Assembly (NCBI RefSeq): GCF_033283405.1
Contig: NZ_JAWMQR010000002.1
Location: forward strand, 496,001 to 560,000
Length of the DNA stretch: 64,000 nt
Direction: 5' to 3'
DNA from: Halioxenophilus sp033283405
Lineage (GTDB): Bacteria; Pseudomonadota; Gammaproteobacteria; Pseudomonadales; Cellvibrionaceae
Below, piece by piece: positions 1-9,629 of this stretch. The notes beneath the pieces were generated by a model. It was not told the origin of the DNA and ran no database searches. It was given only the letters and a program-made list of their open reading frames with translations. Made by a program: the position numbers and the translations under genes. Each line of letters opens with the position of its first letter. The first letter of the stretch is position 1.

Positions 1-329
1 TGGCACTGCACCTCCAAGTTCATCTCGGTGAAGTCGTCAGTGCTCTGGAAAATCTCGTTAATGGGCGTGGGTTCAGGAATGGCGGGACTGAACTCCTGGG
101 CGATGATGGAGGTACCCTTGGGTGGATCGTCCACCTGCAATCTGTTTTGTACACCAAAGGCCTGGGCCATGGAGCCCGCCAGCCGTTTGAACTTCTGGGC
201 ATCCATCTCTGAAAACGACAGCAGCAACACAAAAAAGCACATCAGCAGCGACATCAGGTCGGCAAAGGTGCCCATCCAGGGCGGCAAGCCCGGTTTACAG
301 TCGCACTTCTGCTGTTGGTCATCACTCAC
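1..329 (-). CDS. pomB: Flagellar stator protein PomB (MotB family), 3' part outside window
   Basis: This is the peptidoglycan-anchoring half of the flagellar stator, forming an ion channel with PomA in the inner membrane. About 109 residues are visible. The N-terminus has the PomB pattern of two close Cys residues (C9, C11) and then W18-M-G-T-F-A-D24; D24 is the expected ion-binding Asp at the start of the single membrane helix. The start is GTG, 9 nt after GGGGAG and 20 nt after the pomA stop, so the two genes form one unit. The C-terminal OmpA-like domain lies beyond the window edge. The close match to the PomB type rather than the proton-type MotB suggests sodium coupling; this is inferred from sequence similarity only. 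Confidence 0.9.
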   Translation of the reverse strand, partial: MSDDQQQKCDCKPGLPPWMGTFADLMSLLMCFFVLLLSFSEMDAQKFKRLAGSMAQAFGVQNRLQVDDPPKGTSIIAQEFSPAIPEPTPINEIFQSTDDFTEMNLEVQC

Positions 330-349
330 GGCAAGCCACTCCCCAACCG

Positions 350-1111
350 TTACGCATCGGCGTCTGTTTCACGCTTGCCCTCCGGCAGATAGGTGCGCAG
401 CATGGCGTCGATAACGCGGGGATTCTGGCCGGCCTGAATGGCCAACAGGGCGTCGATCACCAGATTTTTGATCATCGCCTCCTCGGCGGCACGCAGTGCC
501 AGTTTGTCGGCAATGGGTTCGGTGAGGCCATTGGCCAGCACGGCACCGTAGAGGGTGGTTAACAGTGCTACGGCCATGGCCGGGCCGATGGATTTGGGGT
601 CATCCATATTGGCCAACATGGCCACCAGGCCGATCAAGGTACCGATCATACCCATGGCCGGTGCCACACCGGTCAGCCCGGTAAAGATTCTGGCGCCATT
701 GGCGTGGCGCTCTTCGGCCAGGGTGCGATCCTTGGAGAGCAGTGCCTTCACCACTTCCGGGTCGTGGCCATCAACCAGCAGTTGAATCCCTTTTTGCAAG
801 AAGTCACTGCTCACCTCTTTGCCTTCCAACGACAAGAGCCCACCTTTGCGGGCGGAGTCGGCCAAATCGACAATCTCATCGATCAGGTCGGCCGGATCTT
901 CAATTTTATTGGTAAAGCTTTTACCCGCCACTTTCAGCGCGCCCAGAAACTGGCCCAGGCCGAATTTCGCCATTACCGCGAAAATGCTGCCGCCGACCAC
1001 AATGACCAGAGAGGGCACATTGATAAACATGGCCAGGCTGCCGCTCATCAACATGGTGACGGTGATTAATCCCAACGCCCCCAACAGGCCAACAATTGTT
1101 GCTAGATCCAC
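350..1111 (-). CDS. pomA: Flagellar stator protein PomA (MotA family)
   Basis: PomA is the four-helix channel subunit that couples ion flow to flagellar rotation. The 253-residue length is that of sodium-type PomA and shorter than the roughly 295 residues of E. coli MotA. Membrane helices lie near residues 5-25, 28-48, 148-170 and 180-200, with the long charged cytoplasmic loop between helices 2 and 3. The conserved motif around GMIGTLIGLVAMLANMDDP marks helix 3. It is followed directly by pomB and is divergent from xseB-ispA-dxs, an arrangement also known in Vibrio. Confidence 0.92.
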   Translation of the reverse strand: MDLATIVGLLGALGLITVTMLMSGSLAMFINVPSLVIVVGGSIFAVMAKFGLGQFLGALKVAGKSFTNKIEDPADLIDEIVDLADSARKGGLLSLEGKEVSSDFLQKGIQLLVDGHDPEVVKALLSKDRTLAEERHANGARIFTGLTGVAPAMGMIGTLIGLVAMLANMDDPKSIGPAMAVALLTTLYGAVLANGLTEPIADKLALRAAEEAMIKNLVIDALLAIQAGQNPRVIDAMLRTYLPEGKRETDADA

Positions 1112-1320
1112 GCCTCACTCCTCTGTGCTAGGCAATTTCAATCGACGATCTAATACACTCTTCGGCCGCTGATACGGTTTCATTAGCAGCACGCAGCTTT
1201 CATTTTAGACACAGCTAAGTAATATCGCCGGGGAAAAATGGACTAGAGTGTATAGCAGCAATAGCAATTGACCGCGCCGTCAGGCTTAGGTAGGGTTCAC
1301 GCTTAAAAAGGGGATTGGAT

Positions 1321-1560
1321 ATGGGCGCCCGCAAGAAGCACACAGATTTCGAATCAGCACTGGCCGAACTGGAAACGCTGATCGAGCAATTGGAATCGGG
1401 CGACCTCAGTTTGGATGCTTCACTTCAAGCCTTCGAACACGGCGTCAAACTTACCCGCGAATGTCAGCAGCGTTTGGCGGAAGCGGAGCAGAAGGTGCAA
1501 AAGCTGACTGTGGAACAGGGTCAGATGCAACTGGAAGAGTTTGACGCCGAGGACGACTAA
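1321..1560 (+). CDS. xseB: Exodeoxyribonuclease VII small subunit
   Basis: XseB is the small subunit that coats and regulates the XseA nuclease. The 79-residue protein carries the family core FESALAELETLIEQLESGDLSLD followed by a helical heptad-like stretch and an acidic C-terminus. ATG at 1321 is preferred over the in-frame TTG at 1315 because AAGGGGAT sits about 6 nt before it. It is the first gene of xseB-ispA-dxs; xseA is not in the window. Confidence 0.95.
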   Translation: MGARKKHTDFESALAELETLIEQLESGDLSLDASLQAFEHGVKLTRECQQRLAEAEQKVQKLTVEQGQMQLEEFDAEDD

Positions 1561-1582
1561 CCACCCCCGGTGACTCGCACTT

Positions 1583-2566
1583 GTGCCGAGTCACGAATAC
1601 CAACAAACCACACCCCAACCACCCTCTGCTACCAGTGGCATCCTACCCGCTGCGGTGGCGCAAACACAGGCGTTTGCAAGATTGTTTCAGCAGTTTCTAA
1701 AACAGAGTCAGGCCCGGGTTGAGCTCGCGCTCGACCAGTGGCTACAGAAATCCCCCCTGGATAACACACCACTGATGACCGCCATGCGCTACAGCGCCCT
1801 CGATGGCGGTAAGCGGGTGCGTTCGCTGCTTGCCTTTGCCACCGCCGAAACCCTGGCCGACGCCCCCCGGGAGCTGCTCGACGGCATCGCTGCCGCCATT
1901 GAGTGCATCCACGCCTACAGCCTGATCCACGACGACCTACCGGCCATGGATGACGACGATCTGCGCCGCGGCCGCCCCAGTTGCCACATCGCCTTTGGCG
2001 AGGCCAATGCCATTCTCGCCGGCGACGCCCTGCAGAGCGAAGCCTTTACCATTCTCAGCAGCCCGGAGCTGCCCCTGGCCGACGCCGCCCGCTGTGCGGT
2101 TATCCGGGAGCTGGCGCTGGCCTCTGGCAGCCAGGGCATGGTGCTCGGCCAGGCCATTGACCTGAGCGCGGTTGACCAACAACTCACCCAAGCACAGCTG
2201 GAGACCATGCACAGTCTGAAAACCGGTGCCCTGATTCGCGCCAGCGTGCGCATGGCCGCCCTCGCCGTCGACGCCAGCAGTGAGCAGCTGGCGCAGTTGA
2301 CCCTGTTTGCCGAGAAGGTCGGCCTCGCCTTTCAGGTGCAGGACGATGTGCTCGACGTTACCGCCGACACCGCCACCCTAGGCAAACCCCAGGGGGCCGA
2401 CGCCGCCCTCAACAAACCCACCTTTGTCTCGCTGCTGGGCCTGGCGGACGCTCAGAAATATGCCCAAAGTCTGCATCAGCAGGCCCTGGCCGCTCTGGCC
2501 AACTTCGATTACCGGGCCGACAACCTGCGGCACATCTCCGGGTTCATCGTCAATCGCAGCAATTAG
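1583..2566 (+). CDS. ispA: Farnesyl/geranyl diphosphate synthase
   Basis: IspA condenses IPP with DMAPP and GPP to give farnesyl diphosphate for quinone and undecaprenyl synthesis. Both Asp-rich motifs are visible: DDLPAMDDDD near residues 117-126 and DDVLD near 254, plus GGKRVR for substrate binding. The 327-residue reading uses a GTG start and gives a longer N-terminus than the usual ~295 residues. An in-frame TTG just before LFQQFLKQ would restore the usual length, so the start is uncertain. It lies 22 nt after xseB. Confidence 0.92.
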   Translation: MPSHEYQQTTPQPPSATSGILPAAVAQTQAFARLFQQFLKQSQARVELALDQWLQKSPLDNTPLMTAMRYSALDGGKRVRSLLAFATAETLADAPRELLDGIAAAIECIHAYSLIHDDLPAMDDDDLRRGRPSCHIAFGEANAILAGDALQSEAFTILSSPELPLADAARCAVIRELALASGSQGMVLGQAIDLSAVDQQLTQAQLETMHSLKTGALIRASVRMAALAVDASSEQLAQLTLFAEKVGLAFQVQDDVLDVTADTATLGKPQGADAALNKPTFVSLLGLADAQKYAQSLHQQALAALANFDYRADNLRHISGFIVNRSN

Positions 2567-2642
2567 CGTTTTTTTACGTATAGTTATTCCCGGCCAGGGT
2601 CGCTAGAATAGCCCCCTTAACACTCGCACTGCCAAGGTCAGA

Positions 2643-4568
2643 ATGCTCACTGAAATTCCCCTTCACCGCCCGGTCACCCCGCTATTGGACAGCATCAATA
2701 GTCCCGACGACCTGCGCGCACTGGAGGAGAGCCAACTACCCACGCTGGCCGCTGAATTGCGTGAGTTTCTGCTTTATTCCGTCGGTAAAACCGGCGGCCA
2801 CTTTGGTGCCGGCCTGGGTGTGGTGGAGCTCACCATCGCCCTGCACTACGTCTACCAAACCCCCGAAGACCGTCTGGTGTGGGACGTGGGCCACCAAACC
2901 TACCCGCACAAGATCCTCACCGAACGCCGCGAGCGGATGCACAGTATCCGCCAGCTCGATGGCCTGGCCGGCTTCCCCAAACGCAGCGAGAGCCCCTACG
3001 ACACCTTTGGTGTGGGCCATTCCAGTACCTCATTGAGCGCCGCCCTGGGTATGGCCGTGGGCAGCCAGCAACAGGGTGACGACCGCCGCATGGTGGCGGT
3101 GATTGGCGACGGCGCCATGACCGCCGGCATGGCTTTTGAAGCGCTCAACCATATCGCCCACCTAGGCTCCGACCTGCTGGTGGTACTGAACGACAACAAC
3201 ATGTCGATCTCGCGCAATGTCGGCGGCCTGGCCAACTACTTCTCTAAAATCTGGGCCAGTAAGCTCTACACCGAATTCCGCGAGGGCAGTAAGAAGGTGC
3301 TCTCCAAGATTCCCCAGGCCTGGGAGCTGGCCCGCAAAACCGAAGAGCACGTGAAAGGGATGGTGTCGCCGGGCACTCTCTTTGAGGAGCTCGGCTTCTA
3401 CTACATCGGCCCCATCGACGGCCACGACCTGCCGCGCCTGGTGCACGACATCAGCAACCTGCGTGAGCTGAAAGGGCCCAAGCTGCTGCACGTCATCACC
3501 AAAAAGGGCAAGGGCTTCGCACCGGCCGAAGATGACCCGGTCGGCTACCACGCGCTTAACAAGATTGAGCCCAAGGCGCCCGCCGCCGCGGTAGCCAGCC
3601 ATGTACCAGACAAACCGAAAAAGCTGAAGTATCAGGATGTGTTCGGCCAGTGGTTATGCCGTGAGGCGGAACACAACGCCAAGCTGATGGCGATCACCCC
3701 CGCCATGTGCGAGGGCTCGGGCATGGTCGAGTTCGCCGAGCGCTTTCCCGATCAGTTTCACGATGTCGCCATTGCCGAGCAGCACGCCGTCACCTTTGCC
3801 GCCGGCCTCGCCTGTGAAGGGTTGAAACCGGTGGTGGCGATCTACTCCACCTTTCTGCAACGGGCCTACGACCAGCTGGTGCACGACGTCGCCCTGCAGT
3901 CGCTCGACGTCACCTTTGCCATCGACCGCGCTGGCTTGGTGGGCGAAGACGGCCCCACTCACGCCGGCAGCTTTGATTTGAGCTACCTGCGCTGCATCCC
4001 CAACATGGTGATTGCCGCCCCCAGCGATGAGTTCGAGTGCCAGCAGTTGCTGCAGGCCAGCTTTGAACACCCGGGGCCTGCCGCTGTGCGCTATCCGCGC
4101 GGCACCGGCACCGGTGCCGACCTCAGCCAACAGGCACCACTGCCGGCGATCGGCCGCGGCCGCCAGTGCCGAGCGGGCACCGGGGTGGCGATTCTCAACT
4201 TCGGCACACTGCTCGAGCGCGCCCTCACCGTGGCCGAGAGCCTCAACGCCACGGTCTGCGATATGCGCTGGGTAAAACCGCTGGATGAAGCGCTGATTCT
4301 GGCCATGGCCAGCCAGCACGACCTGCTGGTTACCCTGGAGGATAACGCCCTGGCCGGTGGTGCCGGCTCGGCGGTGTTGGAGCTTTGCCAGCAACACGGC
4401 ATTCTGGTGCATGTGTTACAGCTGGGCCTGCCCGACCGCTTCCAGGACCACGGTAAGCGCGAGCAGCTGCTGGAGCAGGCCGGCCTCTCGGTAAATGCCA
4501 TGCACGACGCTATCCAGGCACGCCTGGAAAAGATCCTCCAACTCCCGCAAAGCCGCCTGCTGCCCTAG
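2643..4568 (+). CDS. dxs: 1-deoxy-D-xylulose-5-phosphate synthase
   Basis: Dxs makes DXP from pyruvate and glyceraldehyde 3-phosphate with thiamine diphosphate, the entry step of the MEP isoprenoid pathway. It has 641 residues, slightly over the usual 620. The TPP motif VIGDGAMTAGMAFEALNH with its downstream N is near residue 155, and the second-domain motif DRAGLVGEDGPTHAG is near 428. It follows ispA by 76 nt in the same orientation. Its TAG stop overlaps the stop of the convergent putA in the tetranucleotide CTAG. Confidence 0.97.
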   Translation: MLTEIPLHRPVTPLLDSINSPDDLRALEESQLPTLAAELREFLLYSVGKTGGHFGAGLGVVELTIALHYVYQTPEDRLVWDVGHQTYPHKILTERRERMHSIRQLDGLAGFPKRSESPYDTFGVGHSSTSLSAALGMAVGSQQQGDDRRMVAVIGDGAMTAGMAFEALNHIAHLGSDLLVVLNDNNMSISRNVGGLANYFSKIWASKLYTEFREGSKKVLSKIPQAWELARKTEEHVKGMVSPGTLFEELGFYYIGPIDGHDLPRLVHDISNLRELKGPKLLHVITKKGKGFAPAEDDPVGYHALNKIEPKAPAAAVASHVPDKPKKLKYQDVFGQWLCREAEHNAKLMAITPAMCEGSGMVEFAERFPDQFHDVAIAEQHAVTFAAGLACEGLKPVVAIYSTFLQRAYDQLVHDVALQSLDVTFAIDRAGLVGEDGPTHAGSFDLSYLRCIPNMVIAAPSDEFECQQLLQASFEHPGPAAVRYPRGTGTGADLSQQAPLPAIGRGRQCRAGTGVAILNFGTLLERALTVAESLNATVCDMRWVKPLDEALILAMASQHDLLVTLEDNALAGGAGSAVLELCQQHGILVHVLQLGLPDRFQDHGKREQLLEQAGLSVNAMHDAIQARLEKILQLPQSRLLP

Positions 4569-7500
4569 CCCATCCTCATTACGTAGCACCCTCGCTCGTC
4601 GTCGGAGAGGCTCAACAGCTGGGTATTGCCGCCCACCGCCATGGTATTGACCGACAGGCTCTTCTCCACGGCAAAGCGGCTCAGGTAGTGGCTGCCCCCC
4701 GCCTTAAAGCCGGTGCCCGACAACCCCATACCACCAAACGGCTGCAGCCCCACCACGGCGCCAATCATATTGCGGTTGATGTAGATATTGCCCACCGGTG
4801 CCTGCTGCGCCAACGCCTGCCAGCGGCTCTCCAGGCGGGTGTGCACCCCCAGGGTGAGACCAAAACCGGTGGCGGCGATATCGGCTAACAGCAGCGGCAG
4901 CTGATTGGCAGTGAAGCGCACCACATGCAGTATCGGGCCAAACTGCTCACCGGGAATCTGTGCCAGGGAGTCCAGCTCGAACAGCTGCGGCGCTAAAAAG
5001 TGGCCGGGCAGCGACTCCGCTAACGGCGCCGAAAAGTGGCCACGCACCTGAGCACGCTGACTCTCGATATAGCCCTGCAGCCGCTCCAGGGCGGGGCCAT
5101 CGATAATCGGCCCCAGGTCGCAGGCGAGTTGTTGCGGGTCACCCACCGCCAGCTCCGCCATGGCCCCTTTGATCATCGCCAGCGCCTGATCGTAAATCTC
5201 CTCCTGCAGCAGCAGCGCCCGCAACGCCGAACAGCGCTGGCCGGCACTGGCAAAGGCAGAGCGGATAACATCGTCGCAGAGCTGCTCCAGCAGCGCACTG
5301 CTGTCGGCGATCATCACGTTCTGGCCTCCGGTTTCGGCAATCAGCGGCACGATTGGCCCCGCCTTGGCGGCCAGCGCGCGGTTGATCGCTTGGGCAGCGG
5401 CGACACTGCCGGTAAAGGCAACGCCCGCCACCTGGGGCAGGGCCACCAGCGTCGCCCCCAACTCCCGGCCGCCGGGCAACAGCGACAACACCTCGGCCGG
5501 CACGCCGCACTCGTGCAACAGCTCCACCGCCCGATAGGCCACCAGTGGCGTCTGCTCAGCCGGCTTGGCCAGCACCGCATTGCCACTCACCAGCGCCGCC
5601 GCCACCTGGCCAATGAAAATGGCCAACGGAAAATTCCAGGGGCTGATACAGACAAACACCCCCCGCCCCTGCCAGCTCAGATAGTTGGCCTCGCCACTGA
5701 TGCCAAAACCCGCCACCGGCAGCGCTTGCGGCGTGCCGAAAGCAGATTGAGCTGCGCGACTGTAATAGCGGCAGAAGTCGACGGCCTCGCGCACCTCGGC
5801 CACGGCATCACCCCAGGTTTTACCGCCCTCGCGCACCAACAGCGCCAGCCAGCTGTCGATATCCGCCTCCAGGGCATTGGCGGCACGCTCCAGGCAGGCA
5901 GCCCGCTCGCCGACACTGCGGTCCCGCCAGGCCGGCCAGCGGGCTTCGGCCTGGGCGATGGCTGCATCGACAGCGGCAGTGTCCGCCTCGCACACCTCGC
6001 CCAGGCTCTCCTCCCAGTTGGCCGGGTTGTAGAGCCGCCGCGCCGGGGCAGGCCTTGGCCGCCAGCCGGCTACCAGCGGCTCCACGCGACACTCAAGGCC
6101 AGCCACCTCCTGCAGCCGGCTGGCAATGGCGGCCACCGCCTTGGGTGAGCTGAGATCGCGGCCGGCCGCGCCGGGCCGTTCACCAAAGATGGCGCACGGC
6201 AGCGGCAGCTGCCCATGGCGATAACTGGTACTGGCCGCCGCCCGGGTGATGGGGTCGGCCGCCAGCTGTTGGCTGGAACAACTGGCATCGGCCAGTTGAT
6301 TAACAAAGGAGCTGTTGGCGCCATTTTCAATTAGACGACGTACCAGGTAAGCCAGCAGATCCCGGTGGCTGCCCACCGGCGCGTAGATGCGCACCGGCGC
6401 CAGGCCCGGCCACTGGCAGCGGGCCTGCTGATAGATCGACTCCCCCATACCGTGCAGGCGCTGAAACTCAAACCCCTCGCCCACCTGCCCGGCCATGCGC
6501 CAGACCGCCGCCAGGGTGTGGGCGTTGTGGCTGGCGAAGGCGGGGTAGAGCTGCGGCCGGGCGGCCAGCAGAAACTCGACACAGCGCAGGTAGGAGAGAT
6601 CGGTGTTGCACTTGCGGCTGAACACCGGGTAGTCGGCCAGCCCCTGCTCCTGGGCCAGCTTTACCTCGCTGTCCCAATAGGCACCCTTCACCAACCGCAC
6701 ATTGATAGTCTGGCCGGAATCTTTGGCCAGGGCCTGCAACCAGGCTAACACCGTCAGCGCCGACTTGCTGTAGGCCTGCACCACCATCCCCAGCCCATGC
6801 CAGCCATGCAGCTTGCGGTTGTGGATCAGCTTGCTGAACAGACATAGGGTCAGCAGCTGGCGGTGGGACTCCTCGGCATCGATGGTCAGGCCAATACCGG
6901 CCTCGGCCGCCTGCAGGCACAGTGGCTGCAGGCGGGCCAGGAGCGCAGCCTCGGCCTGCTCGCGCCGGGAGAATTCAAAGCGGGGGTAGAGCGCCGACAA
7001 CTTTACCGAGATACCGGAGCGCTCCGGCAGTGGTAGCGCCGAGCCCGATTGGCTCTCGGCCAATGCCCTAATGGCGCTCTCGTAAGCGTGAAAATAGCGC
7101 TCGGCATCGGCGGCGGTGCGCGCCCCCTCGCCCAGCATATCGAAGGAGTAGAGTGGTTTGCCGGCGGCGAGTTTATAGCCCTTGGCAAGCGCTTTGGGCA
7201 GGGTCTCGGCCAATACAAACTGCTCACCCAAAAGGCCAATAGCCCGGCCCACCGCCTGCCGCACCAGCGGCTGCCCCAACCGTTTCAACGCCTGCATCAG
7301 GCTGCTGCCGTTGGGCAGGGTCAACATTTTTCCGGTCAGTGCCAGCCCCCAGCTGGAGGCGTTAACCCAGAAGTTGTCCGAGTGGCCCAGGTGGTCGGTC
7401 CAGCGGGCGAAGCTGAGTTTGTCTTCAATCAGTTGATCGCGGGTGCGGCCATCGGGCACGCGCAACAGCGCCTCGGCCAGGCACATAAGCGCCACCCCCT

Positions 7501-7714
7501 CCCGTTCACTCAGGCGGTACTCTTTGAGGAAGCTCTCCAGCAGGGGGTTGCCGGCGCTGCGGGCGGCGTCGATCAGGGCCACGGCACTGGTGTGAATGTC
7601 GTGCCGCTGGCTCTCGGTGAGGGTGAGTCCTTTCAGTAGCTCCGGTACCAGCTCCCGCTCCGGGCGCAGCTTGTTATCGATAAGGGATTGCCACAATTCG
7701 GGAAGAGTCACCAT
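4565..7714 (-). CDS. putA: Bifunctional proline dehydrogenase / P5C dehydrogenase
   Basis: PutA oxidises proline to glutamate in two steps (FAD-dependent PRODH, then NAD-dependent aldehyde dehydrogenase). With ATG at 7714 (GGAGG 7 nt upstream) it has 1049 residues. The PRODH barrel is in the first half (ISVKLSALYPRFEF; later RLVKGAYWDSE). The dehydrogenase half has ETGGQN and the catalytic Cys in SAGQRCSA, near residues 795 and 827. There is no N-terminal ribbon-helix-helix domain, so this is a short, non-DNA-binding PutA that cannot repress its own gene as E. coli PutA does. The stop codon overlaps that of dxs. Confidence 0.96.
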   Translation of the reverse strand: MVTLPELWQSLIDNKLRPERELVPELLKGLTLTESQRHDIHTSAVALIDAARSAGNPLLESFLKEYRLSEREGVALMCLAEALLRVPDGRTRDQLIEDKLSFARWTDHLGHSDNFWVNASSWGLALTGKMLTLPNGSSLMQALKRLGQPLVRQAVGRAIGLLGEQFVLAETLPKALAKGYKLAAGKPLYSFDMLGEGARTAADAERYFHAYESAIRALAESQSGSALPLPERSGISVKLSALYPRFEFSRREQAEAALLARLQPLCLQAAEAGIGLTIDAEESHRQLLTLCLFSKLIHNRKLHGWHGLGMVVQAYSKSALTVLAWLQALAKDSGQTINVRLVKGAYWDSEVKLAQEQGLADYPVFSRKCNTDLSYLRCVEFLLAARPQLYPAFASHNAHTLAAVWRMAGQVGEGFEFQRLHGMGESIYQQARCQWPGLAPVRIYAPVGSHRDLLAYLVRRLIENGANSSFVNQLADASCSSQQLAADPITRAAASTSYRHGQLPLPCAIFGERPGAAGRDLSSPKAVAAIASRLQEVAGLECRVEPLVAGWRPRPAPARRLYNPANWEESLGEVCEADTAAVDAAIAQAEARWPAWRDRSVGERAACLERAANALEADIDSWLALLVREGGKTWGDAVAEVREAVDFCRYYSRAAQSAFGTPQALPVAGFGISGEANYLSWQGRGVFVCISPWNFPLAIFIGQVAAALVSGNAVLAKPAEQTPLVAYRAVELLHECGVPAEVLSLLPGGRELGATLVALPQVAGVAFTGSVAAAQAINRALAAKAGPIVPLIAETGGQNVMIADSSALLEQLCDDVIRSAFASAGQRCSALRALLLQEEIYDQALAMIKGAMAELAVGDPQQLACDLGPIIDGPALERLQGYIESQRAQVRGHFSAPLAESLPGHFLAPQLFELDSLAQIPGEQFGPILHVVRFTANQLPLLLADIAATGFGLTLGVHTRLESRWQALAQQAPVGNIYINRNMIGAVVGLQPFGGMGLSGTGFKAGGSHYLSRFAVEKSLSVNTMAVGGNTQLLSLSDDERGCYVMRMG

Positions 7715-7840
7715 GAGCCGGCCTCCAGACAGATGCAGTGGGCCCAAACGGCAGGCTCAGGCCCAGGGATTCAAACTATATGAACCCAAACGGCTGAACT
7801 GGCAAGCCCTTCATGCGTTGCTGAAGAGCAGTGTATGGCG

Positions 7841-8452
7841 TTAGTGGTGATCGTGCGGGTCGTGGTCACCCAGCATGTGGCCGAGCTTGCCCTTCTTCGT
7901 TTGCAGGTATTTGGCGTTGTGCGGATTACGGCCGGTTTCATGCGGCAGGCGCTCGACCACATCGAGGCCGATCTCGCGCAGCGCCTCGATTTTGCGGGGG
8001 TTGTTGGTCATCAGGCGCAAACTTTTGATGCCGAAATGGGCCATCATGGGCTTTAACATATCGTAGCGGCGCAGGTCGGCGCCAAAGCCCAGGGCCTCGT
8101 TGGCCTCCACCGTATCGGCGCCGGCATCCTGCAGATGGTAGGCGCGGATCTTATTGAGCAGACCAATACCGCGCCCCTCCTGGCGCAGATAGAAGATGGC
8201 GCCACGCCCCTCCTGGGCGATCTTGTGCAGCGCCGCCTGCAGTTGCGCGCCGCAGTCGCAGCGCAGGCTGAACAGGCCATCGCCCGTCAAACACTCCGAG
8301 TGCACACGCGCCAAGAGCGGCTCCGGACCATGGACATCGCCCATGGTCAGAACCACGTGCTCTTTGTCCGATTCACTGTCTTCAAAGCCGTGCATATCAA
8401 AAATACCCCAGGGAGTGGGTAATTTGCAGGACTCAACGTATTTGACTGTCAC
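7841..8452 (-). CDS. ribA: GTP cyclohydrolase II
   Basis: RibA opens the GTP ring, the first step of riboflavin synthesis. The zinc ligands C54, C65 and C67 are all present in HSECLTGDGLFSLRCDCG, and the RQEGRGIGL loop follows. It has 203 residues and a His-rich tail (GDHDPHDHH). The start is GTG. This complete RibA matters because the second cyclohydrolase-like domain, fused to RibB at 11.6-12.7 kb, lacks these cysteines. Confidence 0.96.
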   Translation of the reverse strand: MTVKYVESCKLPTPWGIFDMHGFEDSESDKEHVVLTMGDVHGPEPLLARVHSECLTGDGLFSLRCDCGAQLQAALHKIAQEGRGAIFYLRQEGRGIGLLNKIRAYHLQDAGADTVEANEALGFGADLRRYDMLKPMMAHFGIKSLRLMTNNPRKIEALREIGLDVVERLPHETGRNPHNAKYLQTKKGKLGHMLGDHDPHDHH

Positions 8453-8473
8453 TCAGAAACCTCAAACCTTGGG

Positions 8474-9118
8474 TCAGTGCTGGGCGCTCAGCACCAACAC
8501 ACCATTCTCTTTTTTCATTTCCAGTTGGCTTAGAAAGCTGTTCCCTAGCAACAACACACCTAACGAGTCGTCCAGATGCACCGACGCCTCAACGTTATCC
8601 ACCACTAGGGCGCCAACACTGACCCGCGCCAGGGTGATCAGGAAGATCGGCTTGACACCACCGGCGGTGCGCGCCATCGCCTGCTTGCCACTGCGGTAGT
8701 TAATGCCCAACGCCTCGGCGGTGGAGCGATTCATGGCAATGGAGGTAGCGCCGGTATCCACTAAAAATTGCACAGGGTGGCCGTTGATCTGGCCAGCGGT
8801 GTAGTAGTGGCCGCCGTTGCCAGCGGGAATGCGCACCTCAACGGTCTCGGCCGCCTGGAAGCCCGAGGCGATACGCTGACTAATACCAAGTTGATGGCGT
8901 TCACCGTCAATTTCAACCAGACATTCACGGCTGTTGGCGCTGATCAGCTTGACCCCTTCCGGGCTACTTTGGCCAGTCTTGAGCAGACGCTGCTGGCCGT
9001 TGATGGTTAGCAGCGCGCTGTTGGCAAAGAGCCCCTGCACCTGCACATCCGCCGCCGACCAGGCAGCCGCTGAGAGCGCCAGGTAAACCAGGCAGATAGC
9101 GCGCAAGCAACGGTGCAT
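8474..9118 (-). CDS. Periplasmic retropepsin-like aspartic protease (TIGR02281 type)
   Basis: The ATG at 9118 follows GAGGGG with 7 nt spacing and opens a clear signal peptide (LRAICLVYLALSAAAWSAA). The catalytic motif FLVDTGATSIAMN is in the C-terminal half, as in single-domain, retropepsin-like clan AA proteins that act as dimers. An N-terminal part resembling a SH3-like fold (LLTINGQQRLLKTGQ) precedes it. Such proteins are common beside rib/pgpA genes in Gammaproteobacteria; the natural substrate is not known to me. Confidence 0.8.
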   Translation of the reverse strand: MHRCLRAICLVYLALSAAAWSAADVQVQGLFANSALLTINGQQRLLKTGQSSPEGVKLISANSRECLVEIDGERHQLGISQRIASGFQAAETVEVRIPAGNGGHYYTAGQINGHPVQFLVDTGATSIAMNRSTAEALGINYRSGKQAMARTAGGVKPIFLITLARVSVGALVVDNVEASVHLDDSLGVLLLGNSFLSQLEMKKENGVLVLSAQH

Positions 9119-9135
9119 GCCATTTCCCCTCAAGG

Positions 9136-9627
9136 CTAACTCAGGATCAACGCCAGCAGTTGAATCACGACCGCAGCGAAAAGGCCGGCGAGTATATCAT
9201 CAATCATAATGCCAAGCCCGCCATGGACGTGCCGGTCGAGCCAACTGATGGGCCAGGGTTTGGCAATATCGAACAGGCGAAACAGGCCAAAACCGAGCAG
9301 TGGCCACCACCACCCCGCCGGCAGGGCGATGCAGGTGACCCAGAGGCCGACAAATTCATCCCACACGATACCTGGGTGGTCGTGCACCTCCAGCTTGCGG
9401 CTAGCGGCGTGGCAGATCCAGATACCGAGCACTCCCGCCAGCAGTACCACCGCCAGGTAACCCGGCAGGGGCAGCAACAGCAACAGGTAGGTCAAAGGCA
9501 GCGCCGCCAGGGTGCCAAAAGTGCCCGGCGCCTTGCGTGCGCAGCCGGAACCAAAACCAAATGCCAACAGCAGCACCGGTGATCTCACCAGTTGCGCGAA
9601 CGAGGGGACGGGCGGAAACGAGGCCAT
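9136..9627 (-). CDS. pgpA: Phosphatidylglycerophosphatase A
   Basis: PgpA dephosphorylates phosphatidylglycerol phosphate in the inner membrane. The 163-residue protein has the family signature GFGSGCARKAPGTFGTL at the N-terminus, the acidic VWDEFVGLW motif mid-protein, and about four hydrophobic segments. It starts 2 nt after the thiL stop, the usual thiL-pgpA coupling. Confidence 0.95.
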   Translation of the reverse strand: MASFPPVPSFAQLVRSPVLLLAFGFGSGCARKAPGTFGTLAALPLTYLLLLLPLPGYLAVVLLAGVLGIWICHAASRKLEVHDHPGIVWDEFVGLWVTCIALPAGWWWPLLGFGLFRLFDIAKPWPISWLDRHVHGGLGIMIDDILAGLFAAVVIQLLALILS

Positions 9628-9629
9628 AG

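Noticed and set aside
28..414. 128-codon plus-strand ORF at the left edge
   Set aside because: Antisense to pomB and pomA, which are clearly recognised.
1112..1320. Possible promoter pair between pomA and xseB
   Set aside because: Promoters must exist in this divergent gap, but I could not pick out a convincing -35/-10 pair.
5036..6148. 370-codon plus-strand ORF opposite putA
   Set aside because: Gln/His/Arg-rich antisense frame, no homology features.
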